NCBI GenBank assembly: GCA_964636895.1
Contig: CAZWUW010000028.1
Span: 1 to 32,381 of the forward strand
DNA length: 32,381 bases
Direction: 5' to 3'
Origin: CAZWUW01 sp964636895
GTDB taxonomy: Bacteria > Bacillota > Thermincolia > Thermincolales > CAZWUW01
Part shown: positions 7,363 through 15,101 of the stretch, piece after piece
Numbering within the stretch: position 1 is the stretch's first letter
Layout of the letters: every line of letters begins with the position of its first letter
Program-made: the position numbers and the translations under genes
Notes under the pieces: model-generated
Seen by the model: the letters and a program-made list of their open reading frames with translations, nothing else
What the model was told of the DNA's origin: nothing
Database searches by the model: none

Positions 7363-8499
7363 TTACCCCCGCATGGCCTGCCGAAGGTCCGTAATCAAGT
7401 CGTCAGGGTCTTCCAGTCCTACGGAAAAGCGCATCAGGTTATCGGTAATGCCTTGGGCCTGACGGACTTCCGGCGGCATGGCGGCATGGGACATTTTCGC
7501 CGGGAAGGAGATAATGCTTTCCACCGCCCCCAAACTTACTGCCAAAGCCGGTAACTGCACATTATTCATAATTTTTGCGGCCAATTCGGCTGTTTTGGCC
7601 TTAAAAGAAACGATGCCGCCAAATCCGGTGGCCTGTTTTTTATTGATTTCATATCCGGCGTGCCCGGACAGACCGGGGTAGAATACTTCCGTGATTTCCG
7701 GCTGCTCCCGCAGCCACGCGGCTAAAGCCAACGCCCCGGCCTGGTGTTGTTCCATCCGCACCTTCAGGGTTTTGATCCCCCGCATTAAAAGCCAGCTGTC
7801 CTGCGGTCCCAAAACGGCACCAAAACAATTTTGAATAAATTTGATTTCTCCGGCCAAGCGGCGGTCTCCAACCACCACCAGCCCGGCAAGCACATCACTG
7901 TGGCCACCCAGGAATTTGGTAGCACTGTGAATAACGATATCAATGCCAAGCGCCAGCGGCTTTTGATAATATGGCGTCATAAATGTATTGTCTATGATGG
8001 TAAGCAGCCCCCGTTCCCTGGCAATGGCCGCCATAGCCGCCAGGTCCGTTATTTTGAGCAGGGGATTGGAAGGCGACTCCAGATAGAGGGCTTTGGTGTC
8101 TGTGGTTATGGCTGCCCGGACTTTTTCCGGGTCGGTGGTATCTACAAAGGTTGTTTTTATCCCCAGCCTGCTGAACAGCCTGGTCAGTGCGCGGTATGTG
8201 CCGCCATAAACGTCTTCGCAAACCACCAGGTGGTCGCCCGGCGCAAACAGCAGAAAAACACTGGAAATAGCGGCCATACCGGAAGCAAAGGCAAAACCGT
8301 CGGTGCCGCCCTCCAGTTCCGCAATAACACCTTCCAGAGCATCTCTGGTGGGGTTGCCGGAGCGGGCATAATCGTACGGGCCAAAGTTTTCTATGCAGGG
8401 CTGTTTGAAGGTGGATGCCTGGTAAACCGGCATGCTTACCGCTCCGGTGGCGGGATCTATCTCGTGACCGGTATGTAAAACCTTAGTGCCAAACTTCAT
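7363..8499 (-). CDS. metC: Cystathionine beta-lyase, MetC-like PLP enzyme
   Basis: A 378-residue Cys/Met-metabolism PLP enzyme. The PLP lysine is Lys195 in HSATKFLGGHSDV; YDYARSGNPTRDALE (43-57) and EDVYGGTYR (95-103) are family signatures. It closely resembles Bacillus subtilis MetC (the GAVSMPVYQASTF N-terminus, ETPSNPLLK-type loop and FGAVLGPQDSWLL), which cleaves cystathionine to homocysteine; homocysteine/methionine lyase side activities are possible. I chose the ATG at 8499, eight bases after a GAGG site and at the conserved N-terminus; the open frame extends to 8550. It is second in a metI-metC operon with a 40-bp gap, the same order as in B. subtilis, and is controlled by the SAM-I riboswitch upstream of metI. 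Confidence 0.88.
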   Translation of the reverse strand: MKFGTKVLHTGHEIDPATGAVSMPVYQASTFKQPCIENFGPYDYARSGNPTRDALEGVIAELEGGTDGFAFASGMAAISSVFLLFAPGDHLVVCEDVYGGTYRALTRLFSRLGIKTTFVDTTDPEKVRAAITTDTKALYLESPSNPLLKITDLAAMAAIARERGLLTIIDNTFMTPYYQKPLALGIDIVIHSATKFLGGHSDVLAGLVVVGDRRLAGEIKFIQNCFGAVLGPQDSWLLMRGIKTLKVRMEQHQAGALALAAWLREQPEITEVFYPGLSGHAGYEINKKQATGFGGIVSFKAKTAELAAKIMNNVQLPALAVSLGAVESIISFPAKMSHAAMPPEVRQAQGITDNLMRFSVGLEDPDDLITDLRQAMRG

Positions 8500-8539
8500 A
8501 AACATATCCTCACTTTCGTCATTTGTTGCCGCAATTATC

Positions 8540-9676
8540 TTATAACGCAAACGCCTGTGCCAAATCTGCGATCAGGTCATCAATATCTTCCACGCCCACG
8601 GAAATCCGCAGCAGACAGTCGTCGATGCCCAGTCGGGCTCTGGTTTCCGCCGGAATGTCGGCATGGGTCTGGACGGCCGGAAATGTAATCAAGCTCTCTA
8701 CGCCGCCAAGGCTTTCGGCAAAAGAAAAAACCTGTACCTTCTGTAAAACCTGTTCTATCAGGTGCTGCTCTTTAACCAGAAAAGCTACCATTGCCCCATG
8801 ACCGGAGGCCTGCCGGCTGTTGACGGAATGACCCGGGTGCGCCGGCAAACCGGGATAATAGACCCGGTCTATCAGTGGGTGATTGTCAAGCCAAGCCGCC
8901 AGACGGCCGGCATTTTGCTCCTGCCGTTCCATCCGGAGCGCCAGGGTTTTCAGACCTCGAATCAGCAGCCAGGAATCAAAGGGGGCCAGGACTGCACCGA
9001 TACCGTTTTGCAAAAAACCGATTTGTTCGGCCAGCACCGCGTCTTTGGCTACTACCAGACCGGCCAGCAGGTCGTTATGTCCGCCCAGATATTTGGTGCC
9101 GCTGTGCACCACGATATCAACCCCTAATTCCAGCGGCCGCTGTAAAACCGGGGTCATAAAAGTGTTGTCCACAATGGTCAACAGCCCGCGAAGTTTTGCC
9201 AAACCGGCTATAGCGGCGATATCGGCGATTTTCAGCAGGGGGTTGGTCGGTGTCTCAACAAAGATTGCTTTGGTGTTGTCCCGGAGGGCACTTTTTATCT
9301 GATTTAAATCACTGGTGTCAACATACGATGCAGTTAATCCGTAGTTATTAAAAATCTTGTCCAGCAGCCGGTAAGTGCCTCCATATAAATCCTCGGTGAC
9401 TACGATATGGTCACCTTGTTTAAACAACATGAATAAGGTGGTAATCGCTGCCATCCCCGTGGCAAAGGCAAAACCGCAGCCCCCGCCCTCCAACCGGGCA
9501 ATGCCCTCTTCCAGCACCTGCCGGGTAGGATTACTGGTGCGGGAGTAGTCGTAACCCGTGCTCTCGCCCAGTGCCGGGTGGGAAACGGTGGCGCACTGGT
9601 GAGTGTTCGGGTCGGAGGCCCCGGTCCGTCTGTGTGTGTCCAGACCCATCTGGTCCAGTTCACTCTTGTTATTCAT
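8540..9676 (-). CDS. metI: Cystathionine gamma-synthase / O-acetylhomoserine thiolyase, MetI-like PLP enzyme
   Basis: A 378-residue PLP enzyme. Lys195 in HSGTKYLGGHNDL binds PLP; GESTGYDYSRTSNPTRQ (37-53), EDLYGGTYRLL and VLAPFDSWLLIRGLKTL match B. subtilis MetI well. It makes cystathionine from an O-acylhomoserine plus cysteine, or homocysteine directly from sulfide; by analogy it could also take methanethiol to give methionine, relevant if the nearby nitrogenase-like enzymes release methanethiol (inference). The ATG at 9676 is preceded by GAGAGG; an upstream GTG at 9697 is less likely. It is the first gene after the SAM-I riboswitch, so high SAM should switch it off. Confidence 0.88.
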   Translation of the reverse strand: MNNKSELDQMGLDTHRRTGASDPNTHQCATVSHPALGESTGYDYSRTSNPTRQVLEEGIARLEGGGCGFAFATGMAAITTLFMLFKQGDHIVVTEDLYGGTYRLLDKIFNNYGLTASYVDTSDLNQIKSALRDNTKAIFVETPTNPLLKIADIAAIAGLAKLRGLLTIVDNTFMTPVLQRPLELGVDIVVHSGTKYLGGHNDLLAGLVVAKDAVLAEQIGFLQNGIGAVLAPFDSWLLIRGLKTLALRMERQEQNAGRLAAWLDNHPLIDRVYYPGLPAHPGHSVNSRQASGHGAMVAFLVKEQHLIEQVLQKVQVFSFAESLGGVESLITFPAVQTHADIPAETRARLGIDDCLLRISVGVEDIDDLIADLAQAFAL

Positions 9677-9724
9677 TGTTATCCATCCTCTCGTCACCGC
9701 CTGCAGAGCGGAATTAATAACAAA

Positions 9725-9753
9725 AACAAAAAATCTCTTCGGATGAAGAGATT
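9725..9753 (-). terminator. Terminator of the SAM-I riboswitch expression platform
   Basis: On the minus strand AATCTCTTC (9745-9753) pairs with GAAGAGATT (9732-9740) around ATCC, followed by TTTTTG. The 5' half of the stem can alternatively pair with GATTAATT-type sequence just upstream to form an antiterminator, the usual S-box switch. Confidence 0.9.
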
Positions 9754-9767
9754 AATTTCAATTAATC

Positions 9768-9876
9768 CTCTCATCTTTAGGATTTTATCCTACAGGATTT
9801 AGCACCTTTCTCCATACATCCGAGATGGTTGCCGGGCTTCACAGGGCCTGTCCCTCCGCCGCTCTTGATAAGAGAG
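9768..9876 (-). promoter_or_regulatory. SAM-I (S-box) riboswitch aptamer
   Basis: The minus strand carries the S-box core: CTCTTATCAAGAGCGGCGGA, then GGGACAGGCCC, then TGAAGCCCGGCAACC, a P3 hairpin, GGTGCTAAATCC, the P4 hairpin and a closing GATGAGAG strand that pairs with CTCTTATC to form P1. All the conserved boxes of the SAM-I class are present in order. It precedes metI-metC and is followed by the terminator at 9725-9753, so SAM binding should promote termination and low methionine should allow expression. Confidence 0.95.
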
Positions 9877-9899
9877 TTTTCATATGAGATTTTAGGGAT

Positions 9900-9928
9900 A
9901 TTATATTATAATTAGCCATCGGTGTCAA
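9900..9928 (-). promoter_or_regulatory. Consensus sigma-A promoter for the SAM riboswitch and metI-metC
   Basis: Minus strand TTGACA (9923-9928), a 17-base spacer and TATAAT (9900-9905): a perfect match in both boxes. Transcription should start near 9893, just upstream of the aptamer. The promoter lies immediately past the stop codon of the NifK-like gene. Confidence 0.92.
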
Positions 9929-9963
9929 AATTTTTGTTAGGTTATCGACAAGTTTTTGTTTGG

Positions 9964-11307
9964 TTATCGGCCGGCAACGAGTACGCTGAAAAGATCCTCA
10001 ATCAGCTGCAGACTGCCTTCATACCCGGTGTAACCCCGGTTCAAAACCACCCGGTTGCCGACAGGATATGTCACGGTAAGATGCGCCGCCCCGATTTGCT
10101 GGGCAAATTCCCGTTCCAAATGACTGCCGACTACAAAAGCCGGGCTGAAGGCATCGTAAAATTTCTGGCCCCGGGCGCGCGGCCAGTGCTGTGCCAGGTG
10201 ATTTGCAATCTCACTGGCATCGGTTTCAAACACTACCCTGGTCCGGTAGCCGGAATTGAGGTCGCCCAGGTAGCTGTGGATATTGGCCTGCCGGTCATCG
10301 TCAAAAAACTCTGTGACGACAGTTAATTCCGGCAGCCAGCCCAGGTCATCAGCCAAAAATCTGGTCAGGGCCGGGGCATAGTTGCCATCGCCGACCACCA
10401 CTGCATAACGCTGTAAGTCCAGGTCATTATATGAGTCGGCTACCCGCTCCACATAATGATAGTACTGCTTTAGCTCACCGGCAATGACTTCCTCCACTTT
10501 TTTGGTACTGAGCTGGAGTTGTTTACCTACCTTGCTTAAAAAATCGGCAGTAGCGGAAGGTCCGATGGGCAAGGGAAAAGTTACAAAGGGTACGTCATGA
10601 ACCTCGGCAAATACCCCGCCGGCAGCAACGCCGTAAAACTCCGAAACTATGATATTTAACTCAGCCGTGGCGGCGTTTCTGACCCCGGCCAGGGTATCAT
10701 GCTCAGTGAAAAAGGTATTCACCGTAAGCCCCAGCTTATTCAGCAGCCGCCGCAAGATATTTAGATTGCCCCGCCAGAAAGCGTCCTGACCAGGGACGAT
10801 GCCCCAGAGGTTTACTTTCTTTTTGACCCGTCCGGGGCTCTTGACGACATAATCCCGGAAAAGGGCCTGTAAAACAAGCTCATACCCGTTATACCCATCA
10901 CCCTTGAAACCACCGGTTTCGGCACCAATAATCGGAATGCCGCGGCCCTGAAACCGGTTCACAATGGCCCGGATATCGTCACCGATAATTTCGGTCATAC
11001 AACCGGTCAGCACAAAGTAAAGCTCCCCGGCCACCAATTTGACGGTATTTTCAATTTGCTCGGTGAGGCGCTCATCCCCGCCGAAAACTATGTCTTTTTC
11101 CCCCACGTTGGAGCTGGGCACAGCCAACCCGCCGCAATATCCGGCACCCAGGTAACCGGTACTGCCCAGTTGATTCCAGTATATACTGCCACCGCAGCCC
11201 ATGGCCGTATGGAGCACCGGCACCACGCCCGGCAGTGCGCCAGCGGTCAACAAAGCACCGCCCAGGGCGCAAAAGGATCGGGGACGTTCAATAAACCCGT
11301 TATGCAT
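9964..11307 (-). CDS. Nitrogenase-like NifK-type (beta) subunit, pair 1
   Basis: A 447-residue oxidoreductase/nitrogenase component-1 family protein. The three P-cluster cysteines of NifK have clear equivalents: Cys13 (FCALGGA), Cys38 (AMGCGGS), exactly 25 residues apart as in NifK, and Cys103 (TGCMTEIIGDDI). Other family motifs are GEKDIVFGGDERL and ETGGFKGDGYNGYEL. I start it at the ATG at 11307 with a GGAGG site eight bases upstream; it overlaps the end of the NifD-like gene by eight bases, so translation is coupled. It is about 75 residues shorter than real NifK, lacking the long N-terminal extension. It is the last gene of the island before the metI promoter. Most likely half of a nitrogenase-like reductase of the methylthio-alkane reductase sort; the substrate is not shown by sequence. 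Confidence 0.85.
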   Translation of the reverse strand: MHNGFIERPRSFCALGGALLTAGALPGVVPVLHTAMGCGGSIYWNQLGSTGYLGAGYCGGLAVPSSNVGEKDIVFGGDERLTEQIENTVKLVAGELYFVLTGCMTEIIGDDIRAIVNRFQGRGIPIIGAETGGFKGDGYNGYELVLQALFRDYVVKSPGRVKKKVNLWGIVPGQDAFWRGNLNILRRLLNKLGLTVNTFFTEHDTLAGVRNAATAELNIIVSEFYGVAAGGVFAEVHDVPFVTFPLPIGPSATADFLSKVGKQLQLSTKKVEEVIAGELKQYYHYVERVADSYNDLDLQRYAVVVGDGNYAPALTRFLADDLGWLPELTVVTEFFDDDRQANIHSYLGDLNSGYRTRVVFETDASEIANHLAQHWPRARGQKFYDAFSPAFVVGSHLEREFAQQIGAAHLTVTYPVGNRVVLNRGYTGYEGSLQLIEDLFSVLVAGR

Positions 11308-12820
11308 TGGCCCCACCTCCACCGGAAATGTATTTAAACGGCTCTTCTTTATACCACTGCTCGCGATAGGGCTGCCGGACATTGCCGCACAAATTGCGGT
11401 TAAAGGCCGGGTTTTTCAGAATTCTGTTGAGCCGCCGGGCAATATCAAAGGCTCCGGTATAACCTACATAAGTGTATACACCACCATATATAGGCAGCAC
11501 CGGTATACCAGACTTTGCAGCCCATACATTGTCGGAGTTATGACCCAGGTAAATATCCGGCCTGGTTTTCTCGATCAGGTTTACTGCTTCAAATGGCTGT
11601 ACCGTGGCCACATTCAATGGAATATCACCCTGCCGGGCGACCAGTTTATCTATTTCCACTTCCGCAAATTCATCGTAGTGATAAGGTCGCAAGGCGACAA
11701 TCTGCAGGCCCAGTTCCTGCAAATAACCGGCAGTTGCCAGAGTCCGCACTTCGCCGGCGCTCAGCAACGCTTTTTTGCCTTGCAGGTTTTCTCTGATGGG
11801 CGCCAAGGCTTCCAGCAACTCCCCGTTTTCCCGGGCAATGATTTTTTCCGCTACGTCTTCCTGACCGAAAAAGCCGGCGATTTGTCGCAGCCAAAGGTTG
11901 GTGTTTTCAATGCCGATGGGCATGTGCTGCAGGATGTACGGCACGCCGTAGGCTGCTTTCAAATGCTTGACAAAGTAATCATCGTGAGTTGGGCAGATGC
12001 TGATGGATAAAGCCGCCTCTGTAGCATATTGCATATCCTCAGGGTGGGCAAAGCAGGGATAAATATTGACTTCCAGGCCCAGGGCGTTTAAAAGCCGGGT
12101 CAGCTCCTGCTCATCAGCCGGCCCCATAGAGGATACGTTTAACAGGTTTACTAGCTTACTGCGGCGTAGCTTTTCTCTGGCCTGCTCCCATTCATAATCG
12201 GTTATGCTGTAATTCTCTACGGGCGTTTGCAGCAAATTACGGGAAATGGCGTGATAAATAGCATCATACGCCGTGGCCATAATCTTCGTCTTAAACCCTT
12301 CGCAGTGGACCGGCAGGATAACACCGTTTACCTGCGGCTGTAACCGGGCAGCCACACCGTCGATATCATCACCGATAATACCCGGGACGCAACTGGAAAC
12401 CACGATGATGGATGCCGGGCGATAGCGCCGGTCGGCTTCCAGTATGGCCTGAGCCAGTTTTTCCTCCCCGCCGCCTACCACATCCCGTTCATTGAGGTTA
12501 GTGCTCAGCCACAGGGTGCCCCGGGGATTAGTATCCCCTTTCAGGATTTGCCGCCAGCGGATACCGGCGTTCTGCGAATGGCCGGCACCACCGCAGCCGA
12601 TAGCGCCGTGAATAATTACCACCGAATCCGGAATGGAATTCAATATTGCGGAGCCGGGCAATAACTGGCAAATAGAGCCTTGACCAAAGCCCCGGTGGCC
12701 GTCCTGCAGGCAGCCACCGGCAAATTTCTTTTTTATCCCGCAGGCCGTACCGCCTAAAGCGATGCAGGCCCCAAGCCGTTCTTCCCGGTTGGGCGCAATT
12801 TTTTCATCAATATAGCGCAA
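11300..12820 (-). CDS. Nitrogenase-like NifD-type (alpha) subunit, pair 1
   Basis: A 506-residue component-1 protein. P-cluster ligand equivalents are Cys51 (GSICQLLPG), Cys76 (HGAIGCGGAGHS) and Cys144 (SSCVPGIIGDDI). NERDVVGGGEEKL and VHCEGFKTK are the NifD-type NERDVVFGG and CEGF motifs. Cys276 (SICPTHDDYF before YGVPYI) aligns with the FeMo-co ligand Cys275. At the position of His442 the alignment gives Tyr445 (VLPIYGGVYTYVGY), so the second cofactor ligand is not the usual one. The start is TTG at 12820, eight bases after a strong AAGGAGG. That site itself lies in a hairpin resembling the YUGA/AGG leader motif. The gene follows two binding-protein genes and overlaps the NifK-like gene. 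It is closely similar by eye to the pair-2 alpha subunit at 28360-29871. Confidence 0.86.
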   Translation of the reverse strand: MRYIDEKIAPNREERLGACIALGGTACGIKKKFAGGCLQDGHRGFGQGSICQLLPGSAILNSIPDSVVIIHGAIGCGGAGHSQNAGIRWRQILKGDTNPRGTLWLSTNLNERDVVGGGEEKLAQAILEADRRYRPASIIVVSSCVPGIIGDDIDGVAARLQPQVNGVILPVHCEGFKTKIMATAYDAIYHAISRNLLQTPVENYSITDYEWEQAREKLRRSKLVNLLNVSSMGPADEQELTRLLNALGLEVNIYPCFAHPEDMQYATEAALSISICPTHDDYFVKHLKAAYGVPYILQHMPIGIENTNLWLRQIAGFFGQEDVAEKIIARENGELLEALAPIRENLQGKKALLSAGEVRTLATAGYLQELGLQIVALRPYHYDEFAEVEIDKLVARQGDIPLNVATVQPFEAVNLIEKTRPDIYLGHNSDNVWAAKSGIPVLPIYGGVYTYVGYTGAFDIARRLNRILKNPAFNRNLCGNVRQPYREQWYKEEPFKYISGGGGANA

Positions 12821-12827
12821 ATTGTTT

Positions 12828-12848
12828 GCCTCCTTTACTTAAGGTCAG
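12828..12848 (-). promoter_or_regulatory. Possible variant copy (G) of the YUGA/AGG motif at the ribosome binding site of the NifD-like gene
   Basis: The minus strand reads CTGA-CCTT-AAGTA-AAGG-AGG-C: the same order and sizes as the core of the leader motif (CTGA, 4-bp P2, 5-base loop, AGG, C). Here AAGGAGG is the Shine-Dalgarno sequence of the TTG-started gene. The flanking bases (ACATA and CAAAC) do not pair, so P1 is absent, and no terminator follows. It may be a translational variant or a chance match created by the ribosome binding site. Confidence 0.25.
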
Positions 12849-12912
12849 TATGTTTACCGAGAGGGCAGGAACGGCTGCCTTGGCCGATCGGCTTGACGCG
12901 CTTCCGCGGTGT

Positions 12913-13950
12913 CTACTCCACGCCTTCAAGCTTAACAAAACTATTTTTGGCCAATTCTTCTGTATTAGTAGCCGGGTCTAATATGCCAATACCCTGCAGT
13001 TCTTTGGCCGCAGTGTATAATGCCTTTTCGCCGCCGGCAACAGAGGGCACATAGTTATAACCGGCCAGGACTTTGCCGTTGGTTTCGGCGTCACCCGGCA
13101 CATATTTTTTGTCAACTTCCATTTTGGCTGCTGCTTCAGGATTCTCAGACACCCATTTGGCCCCTTTCAGAATGGCCCGGGTAATGGCCGCCGCTGTCTG
13201 GGGATCTTCTTCCACCACTTTGCCGTTGATCACTACCAGGCAGCAATATTCATCCTTAAACCGGGGGTCTGTGGCCATATTGACAAAGGATATGGCTTTA
13301 CCTTTATCCACTGTAATCTGGGCTAGCGGGTCAGGCAGGGCAATGATATCCACTTCTCCCTTTTCCAAGGCTAATTCCAGCTCTGCGGCCGGAAAAGCCC
13401 GCCAGGTAACATCCTTTTTAGTATCAAGTCCTTCTTTGTATAACAGACGGGCCACCATATTCATTGGGCCACCGCCAATAGCAGGCACACCAATGGTTTT
13501 GCCTTTGAAATCTTTTACTGATTTGATGGGTGAATTTTTGGGCAAGAGTACTTGCAGGCAACCGGTATGCAAACCACCCGTAAATTTGACATTCAGCCCC
13601 TGTTCCACAGGCTTGATCCATTGCTGGAGCACCCCGTCGGTGGCATCAATTTTACCGGTGGCCAGGCTTTCTTTAAGAGTCTGGTGATCACCTTTGATTA
13701 GCTCGGCATCAAGACCCTCCTCTCTAAAAAAGCCTTGTTCATAGGCAGCAAATATTGGCGCTTCGCAGGTAGTACCAAAATTACCAATGCGCACTTTTTT
13801 CAGGCTTTTTTCACCGGAAGCAACCGTTGTCGGCTTTCCGGCCGGCTCCTTTTCGGCGGTTTTCTTTTCACCGCAGCCGCTTGTAATAAGCAGCGTGCCG
13901 GCTAACAAACTTCCTACTAGCAGTAAAGAAATACCTTTGGTCTTGTTCAT
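12913..13950 (-). CDS. NMT1/SsuA-like ABC substrate-binding lipoprotein with conserved cysteines (binding protein 1)
   Basis: A 345-residue lipoprotein: signal peptide with lipobox ending at Cys26 (LLITSGC), a Lys/Glu-rich linker, then a type-II periplasmic-binding fold with VKDFKGKTIGVPAIGG near 145-160. Four cysteines stand out in the mature domain: Cys62 (TTCEAPIF), Cys131 (LHTGCLQ) and the Cys236-Cys237 pair (EYCCLVV). The same four are present in binding protein 2. Exported SsuA-like proteins usually have none, so a thiol-, metal- or organometal-ligand site is plausible (inference). The ATG has a GGAGGGG site. It lies between binding protein 2 and the NifD-like gene and presumably feeds the permease-ATPase at 17479-19253. 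Confidence 0.83.
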   Translation of the reverse strand: MNKTKGISLLLVGSLLAGTLLITSGCGEKKTAEKEPAGKPTTVASGEKSLKKVRIGNFGTTCEAPIFAAYEQGFFREEGLDAELIKGDHQTLKESLATGKIDATDGVLQQWIKPVEQGLNVKFTGGLHTGCLQVLLPKNSPIKSVKDFKGKTIGVPAIGGGPMNMVARLLYKEGLDTKKDVTWRAFPAAELELALEKGEVDIIALPDPLAQITVDKGKAISFVNMATDPRFKDEYCCLVVINGKVVEEDPQTAAAITRAILKGAKWVSENPEAAAKMEVDKKYVPGDAETNGKVLAGYNYVPSVAGGEKALYTAAKELQGIGILDPATNTEELAKNSFVKLEGVE

Positions 13951-14008
13951 TTTTAATACCCCTCCTTAATTTTGGTTAATTATATTTTGGCCTTTTTCCC
14001 TTTTACAC

Positions 14009-15052
14009 TTACTCGGTTAGGGGTTTGTACGAGTTATCCACCAATGCCTGCGCATCGGTCCCCGGTTCCAGCAAGCCTTGGGCGTTAAAGGCATTAACGG
14101 TTTTGGTCAGACTGTCCCGGCCTCTTTGCACTGATGGTTTGAAGCCATATTGTTTTAATAACTGGGCATTGAGCCGCACATCGCCGCTGACGTATTTCTT
14201 ATCTACTATGATTTTGGCAGCTTCGTCTGGATTTTGGCCAACCCACTCCGCACCTTTGCTAACGGCTCTGGTAATGGCGGCAGCTGTAGCCGGGTCTTCT
14301 TCCACCAGCTTGCCCCGCAGTACGAGCAGGCAGCAATCCTGGTCACTGTATGGTACGGTCTTGGTGTTGCTAAAGAAGTGTACGGCTTTGTTTTTGTTTA
14401 CGGCCATTTGCCCAAAGGGATCCCACATGATGAAAACATCAATCTCGCCTTTGTCCAGTGCCTGCTCTAACTGCGGACCGGGATAAGCCTTAAACTCTAC
14501 ATCCTTCTTGGGGTCCAGCCCGGCATCACTTAATGCCGTGGACATCAATACCATCGGGAAGTCACCCATAGCGTTAACGCCGATGCGTTTTCCCTTCAGG
14601 TCTTTGACGGAACTAATTTTGGAGTTTTTCGGTGCTACGGCCTGAATGCAGCCGGTATGCACGCCAGTGGTATATTTTACGTTCAGGCCCTGTTCAATAG
14701 GTTTAATCCACTCCAGGTTGCCCAGTACACCGTCCATTTTGTCGGTGGCCACCCCCTCCTTCAGCCTTTCAAAATCCATAAATAAGGTCTCCACTTCAAT
14801 TCCTTCTTCTTTAAAAAAACCTTTTTCTTTGGCGATAAACAAAGGCGCCTCGCAGGTAGCCCCGCCGTTGGCCAGTTTGACGTGAACCGGTTTTTTGGCT
14901 GCAGCGGCAGTGGTTTCTTTTTGTGCCGGCGCAACGCTGTCTTGCTTCTCTGTTTTAGAACTGCCGCAGCCGGCCAGCAGCAGCAGCAGTAAAGTGCCGG
15001 TAAGGGCAACAATTATAGCCCGGCTAATGATTTTAGTCATTTTTATATCCAT
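14009..15052 (-). CDS. NMT1/SsuA-like ABC substrate-binding lipoprotein with conserved cysteines (binding protein 2)
   Basis: A 347-residue paralogue of binding protein 1. The lipobox is LLLAGC (Cys29), followed by an Ala/Lys/Glu linker and a type-II binding fold. The four mature-domain cysteines recur: Cys67 (ATCEAPLF), Cys135 (VHTGCIQ) and Cys240-Cys241 (DQDCCLLV). VKDLKGKRIGVNAMGDFP corresponds to the hinge-proximal motif in protein 1. The start could be the ATG at 15052 or at 15040; neither has ideal spacing to the AAAGGA site. Gene duplication with divergence suggests two related ligands or two steps of uptake. It is preceded by the glutamine-synthetase-like gene. Confidence 0.83.
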   Translation of the reverse strand: MDIKMTKIISRAIIVALTGTLLLLLLAGCGSSKTEKQDSVAPAQKETTAAAAKKPVHVKLANGGATCEAPLFIAKEKGFFKEEGIEVETLFMDFERLKEGVATDKMDGVLGNLEWIKPIEQGLNVKYTTGVHTGCIQAVAPKNSKISSVKDLKGKRIGVNAMGDFPMVLMSTALSDAGLDPKKDVEFKAYPGPQLEQALDKGEIDVFIMWDPFGQMAVNKNKAVHFFSNTKTVPYSDQDCCLLVLRGKLVEEDPATAAAITRAVSKGAEWVGQNPDEAAKIIVDKKYVSGDVRLNAQLLKQYGFKPSVQRGRDSLTKTVNAFNAQGLLEPGTDAQALVDNSYKPLTE

Positions 15053-15101
15053 TCCTTTCGCTTCGCTCCGATTTTGTAAAATGCTTCTTCTGTTTTTCTG
15101 A

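Noticed and set aside
7831..8478. Long plus-strand open frame (215 codons) opposite metC
   Set aside because: It is antisense to a strongly supported PLP enzyme gene, with no recognisable domain and no ribosome binding site of note.
11201..12010. Plus-strand open frame (269 codons) spanning the NifD/NifK-like junction
   Set aside because: Antisense to two conserved genes; low-complexity and unlike any family I know.
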